A stretch of 64,000 nt of DNA from Eledone cirrhosa (taxonomy: Eukaryota; Mollusca; Cephalopoda; Octopoda; Eledonidae): positions 67,373,051 through 67,437,050 of the forward strand of contig OZ024744.1 of the NCBI GenBank assembly GCA_964016885.1, written 5' to 3'. Both the position numbers and the translations under genes were made by a program. A model generated the notes under the pieces. That model saw only the letters and a program-made list of their open reading frames with translations. It was not told the DNA's origin and ran no database searches. Shown piece by piece: positions 61,278 to 64,000 of this stretch. Position 1 is the first letter of the stretch; every line of letters begins with the position of its first letter.

Positions 61278-61421
61278 TATGGTGAACTAACTGTTGTGTA
61301 ACCACTTCTACCTAACTCGTCCCATGGACTGAGTGCTCTACCACTACGGATATTACCTTCCAGTGTTCCACCACTATATATATATAGGTAGAAGTGGTTA
61401 CACAACAGTTAGTTCACCATA
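61278..61421. repeat. Perfect 37-bp inverted repeat with a 70-bp spacer
   Basis: Arms 61278-61314 and 61385-61421 match exactly (core ACTAACTGTTGTGTAACCAC) and each begins at a TATATA run. Confidence 0.9.
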
Positions 61422-61424
61422 CCG

Positions 61425-61745
61425 AGAACAATTGTTTCACCTTAGCGGATCCTCAGCTCGTAATGGACATGGTTATAGGGCTATCTGATATTATTTACGA
61501 AGTTTCTAAAAACAGTGGGAGGGTGGCATGAATCCTTGTGAATGTAATTGAGTTTTTCGTTTAGCTTATGGAAGGGTCTGTGGGTGTGTGTGCGAAGGCC
61601 TAAATTAATGTCTAAGAAATCTACGCTAGAGATCTACTGTTATCCTAAGTCCTAACTCATTGAAGGTAGAAGCTAAGTCTTTTTTAAACCGGTCGAGGTC
61701 GTGACCACTTTTATGACTCGATAAAGTCAGTCCATTGTCGCGGTA
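61425..61745 (-). pseudogene. PLE-3 reverse transcriptase fragment
   Basis: The sense strand encodes 'RDNGLTLSSHKSGHDLDRFK' followed by 'DLASTFNELGLRITVDL', a stop, and a continuation towards 'HTHPQTLP'. This is the PLE motif C region (RDDGL type, here RDNGL) and downstream. It begins exactly at a (TA)n tract (61746-61754). It differs from PLE-1. Confidence 0.65.
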
Positions 61746-61754
61746 TATATATAT

Positions 61755-62224
61755 AAGGAAAAGCAATTGAAAATGCAACTGGAGTCGATTAAGAATATTT
61801 ATTTTAAAATATTCATTTATTTACTTTACCGGTTTCACAGTTCTTATGATTTTCAAAAGTAAAATTGAGATGGAGGGTTTGTGTTTCTGTTGTGGTTTGT
61901 CTCGCATCTGGTTCGTGTTCAAAAGTTCTTTATGTTTTATGCGGAAAAGTGGTTCAAAATTGCTTTTTTTAAACTAATTTGGTTGGTTGATGACTGTCAC
62001 GTGAATAAGTACATCAAATTTCACGCCAGTTCACGTTCGACAATTAGAACCTTGAACTGATCAATAGCGAGACGTGCGTCGCTACTCAATAAACATAATG
62101 AAGATATAACAAATCGTCCTTTTTATTATTATTATTACACTCTGCTTAATTATACACCTCTATACTTACTGGAAACTATGTATCGTGTGCTCACTCTGGT
62201 GGACCTACAGTAACTGAACATTAC
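61755..62224. other. Unclassified, possible PLE terminal repeat
   Basis: 'TTACCGGTTTCACAGTTCTTATG' near 61823 resembles some PLE terminal repeats. A short (TTA)5 is at 62122-62137. No gene seen. (TA)n follows at 62231-62264. Confidence 0.35.
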
Positions 62225-62227
62225 AAC

Positions 62228-62259
<32 letters not shown>

Positions 62260-62269
<10 letters not shown>

Positions 62270-62460
62270 AAGAACACAAGAGCGTCTACAACATCAAAAG
62301 ATTTTTATTGGCTTACAATGTTTCTTCCTTACGTAACCGTAGGATTCGTCAGAGCTATAAAAGGGGTTTGATTGGTGTTATGGACTCTACCAACCAAACA
62401 TTCAAGAACAAAGAGTAAAGAGAGTAAAGAGCAAAAGTAGGGGACGATAAGTCTAATCCT
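62260..62460. repeat. 202-bp direct repeat, copy 1
   Basis: It begins in TATATATGAAAAAGAACAC and ends GACGATAAGTCTAATCCT. It is matched by 62687-62887 at a constant offset of 427 bases, with one mismatch noticed (GTAGGATTCG versus GTAGCATTCG). Confidence 0.9.
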
Positions 62461-62686
62461 AGATGGGGTTGGGATGTTCTTGAGTGATATAGGTAGGTAG
62501 TCTTTAGTTAGCATGCTGCCAATCAATTATAATCATACACACAAGGTGGACAGGTTATAAGGATTTAGCTCAACCGGGGGGAGCCGTAGAAATACTTAGG
62601 TTAATAGGAGTTAGGTATTGTATACCCGTGTCCCATTAAGGTATTGGCAGCATAATAATTAGCTCTATGCTTTGGAGCAGAGCCGT

Positions 62687-62887
62687 ATATATGAAAAAGA
62701 ACACAAGAGCGTCTACAACATCAAAAGATTTTTATTGGCTTACAATGTTTCTTCCTTACGTAACCGTAGCATTCGTCAGAGCTATAAAAGGGGTTTGATT
62801 GGTGTTATGGACTCTACCAACCAAACATTCAAGAACAAAGAGTAAAGAGAGTAAAGAGCAAAAGTAGGGGACGATAAGTCTAATCCT
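62687..62887. repeat. 202-bp direct repeat, copy 2
   Basis: Its 3' end at 62887 is the exact point where Helitron helicase coding sequence begins. Between the copies (62461-62686) lies 226 bases of unclassified sequence. Confidence 0.9.
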
Positions 62888-64000
62888 CAGATTCTGCGTC
62901 ACCATGCACATGCACTCTCATGTTAGTAGTCAGGTTTAGTTTCTGGACATACTCCCATAGGTAGGAAGACTTGATGCATGCGTTAACTTCGTCAGCTCTA
63001 GTGCCTCTAGTGATTACAGGAAGAGTCTGCCGAAAATCGCCAGCCATCAGTACTGTCGCTCCAACCATTACGTGTGAATTTCGACGCAAGTCCTTGAGAG
63101 TTCAGTCTAGAGCCTCAAACGCTGCCTTGTGACTCATTGTAGCCTCGTCCCAAATGATTAAACAGCACTTAGAAAGAAGGTATCCTTTAGAGTCTCCACG
63201 ATTTATTCTGCAGGTAGGATTCTCCTTCTTTGCAAGGTCTATAGGCAACTGGAATGCGGAGTGTGCCGTACGACCGCTATGTAACAGTGTCGCTGCAATA
63301 CCACTTGAGGCGACCGCTAAAGCAATCTGCCTGTCTTTCCGCAGCTTCGCAAGCAGTAGGTTTATGAGAAAGGTATTTTCTGTTCCGCCTGGAGCATCCA
63401 AGAAGAATAGCCGTCCCTCATTTGAAATGACACTGCCAAGAATTCTGTTATACGCCCGTCTCTGCTCAGACAAAAGTCTGGGTTCATCTTGAGTAACCTT
63501 ATCTGTCAATTCCTCGATGTTGTAATTCAACTCAAGCATGAACTCCACATCTAAAGCACCGTCTTTATGTACAGGTTGTTGCAAACTGCCTGAATTCTAA
63601 TACACCGCCAACCCCAACAGATCTTAGACGTGTATCCATGTCAATGAGGGCCTCATTGTATACATTGGCGTTGTAATGAAAGTCAGCCGCTGGTGCGCTT
63701 GCTCGTACTCTACGCAGGATGTCCTCTGACATGCTGTCCTTATGCGTTTCCCATAGCTTATGTGGCTCACCGACATTGCAGAACAGTAACATATTGCAAA
63801 ACAAACGACGCATTTCTCGTGGTATTTTACATTCAGCAGCTTTTGTCAATGCCATGTTCAGGTGGTCATCGTCCTCGAGTAACCCGCGCTTCACGCAAGC
63901 CTCCCTGTAAGCGGAAAAAATGTAGCCGTCTGAAAGTCTGAGGTCTGCAAATGACTTGGGTCCTTTGATTCGATGGAGCAGCATTCTAAAAAAAAAATGC
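62880..64000 (-). pseudogene. Helitron PIF1-like helicase, broken, runs off the window
   Basis: Minus-strand pieces from the window end are 139 residues upstream of the helicase ('LLHRIKGPKSFADLRLSDGY', 'REACVKRGLLEDDDHLN', 'PREMRRLFCNMLLFCN'; 63565-63984). A frameshift near 63580 leads to the helicase core (63102-63584). The P-loop reads 'DAPGGTENTFLINLL', where GGTGKT is expected, so the catalytic Lys is missing. The Walker B region 'LIIWDEATMSHKAAFEALD' is intact. A TGA at 63102-63104 stands where CGA (Arg) is usual, then comes motif III 'AGDFRQTLPVI' (62880-63089). The C-terminal helicase motifs are cut off at 62887. In a working Helitron this helicase unwinds DNA during rolling-circle transposition. 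Confidence 0.85.

Overview
The window is eukaryotic, intergenic-type DNA made almost entirely of transposable elements and simple repeats. I found no convincing host gene. Two tRNA-derived SINE families occur many times. One ends in a conserved tail containing 'GGTCGATAAAATAAAGTACC', which I recognise from memory as the SINE type abundant in coleoid cephalopods (octopus and squid). With the SINEs, the high microsatellite load, Tx1-clade LINEs, Penelope-like elements and Helitrons, a mollusc and most probably a cephalopod is suggested; this rests on recognition, not on a search.

Layout. 1-2.03 kb: microsatellites, one SINE, a polypyrimidine tract. 2.03-30.6 kb: a chain of non-LTR retrotransposons separated only by (ATT)n tracts. 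Two unrelated kinds alternate. Minus-strand elements have one ORF with a reverse transcriptase, a CCHC zinc motif and a C-terminal restriction-like endonuclease (R4/Dong-like; families A and B). Plus-strand elements have two ORFs, with a zinc-knuckle ORF1 and an APE-endonuclease/RT ORF2 (Tx1-like; subfamilies A, B, C). The element at 24796-30576 (Tx1-B1) has both ORFs open and looks full length. 30.6-44.25 kb: decayed, mosaic Tx1-like fragments with deletions and an inversion, interrupted at 34.7-36.3 kb by a Penelope-like element. 44.26-45.24 kb: a short non-autonomous Helitron carrying a 37-bp minisatellite. 45.3-57.0 kb: SINE-rich DNA with fragments of other LINEs and microsatellites. 57.0-62.2 kb: Penelope-like element (PLE) remnants (RT, GIY-YIG endonuclease, long-terminal-repeat-like modules) next to (TA)n tracts, with several inverted repeats. 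62.2-64.0 kb: a 202-bp direct repeat and a broken Helitron PIF1-type helicase running off the window.

How the parts work. In Tx1-like elements ORF1 is the presumed RNA-binding protein and ORF2 nicks the target and reverse-transcribes the RNA. In Dong-like elements one protein does both. The strand-fixed position of both kinds inside (ATT)n points to microsatellite-targeted integration. SINEs would depend on some LINE in trans. PLEs use RT plus GIY-YIG endonuclease. Helitrons move by a rolling-circle helicase-type protein. Most copies are dead; the best candidates for recent activity are Tx1-B1 and the two nearly identical Dong-like B copies.
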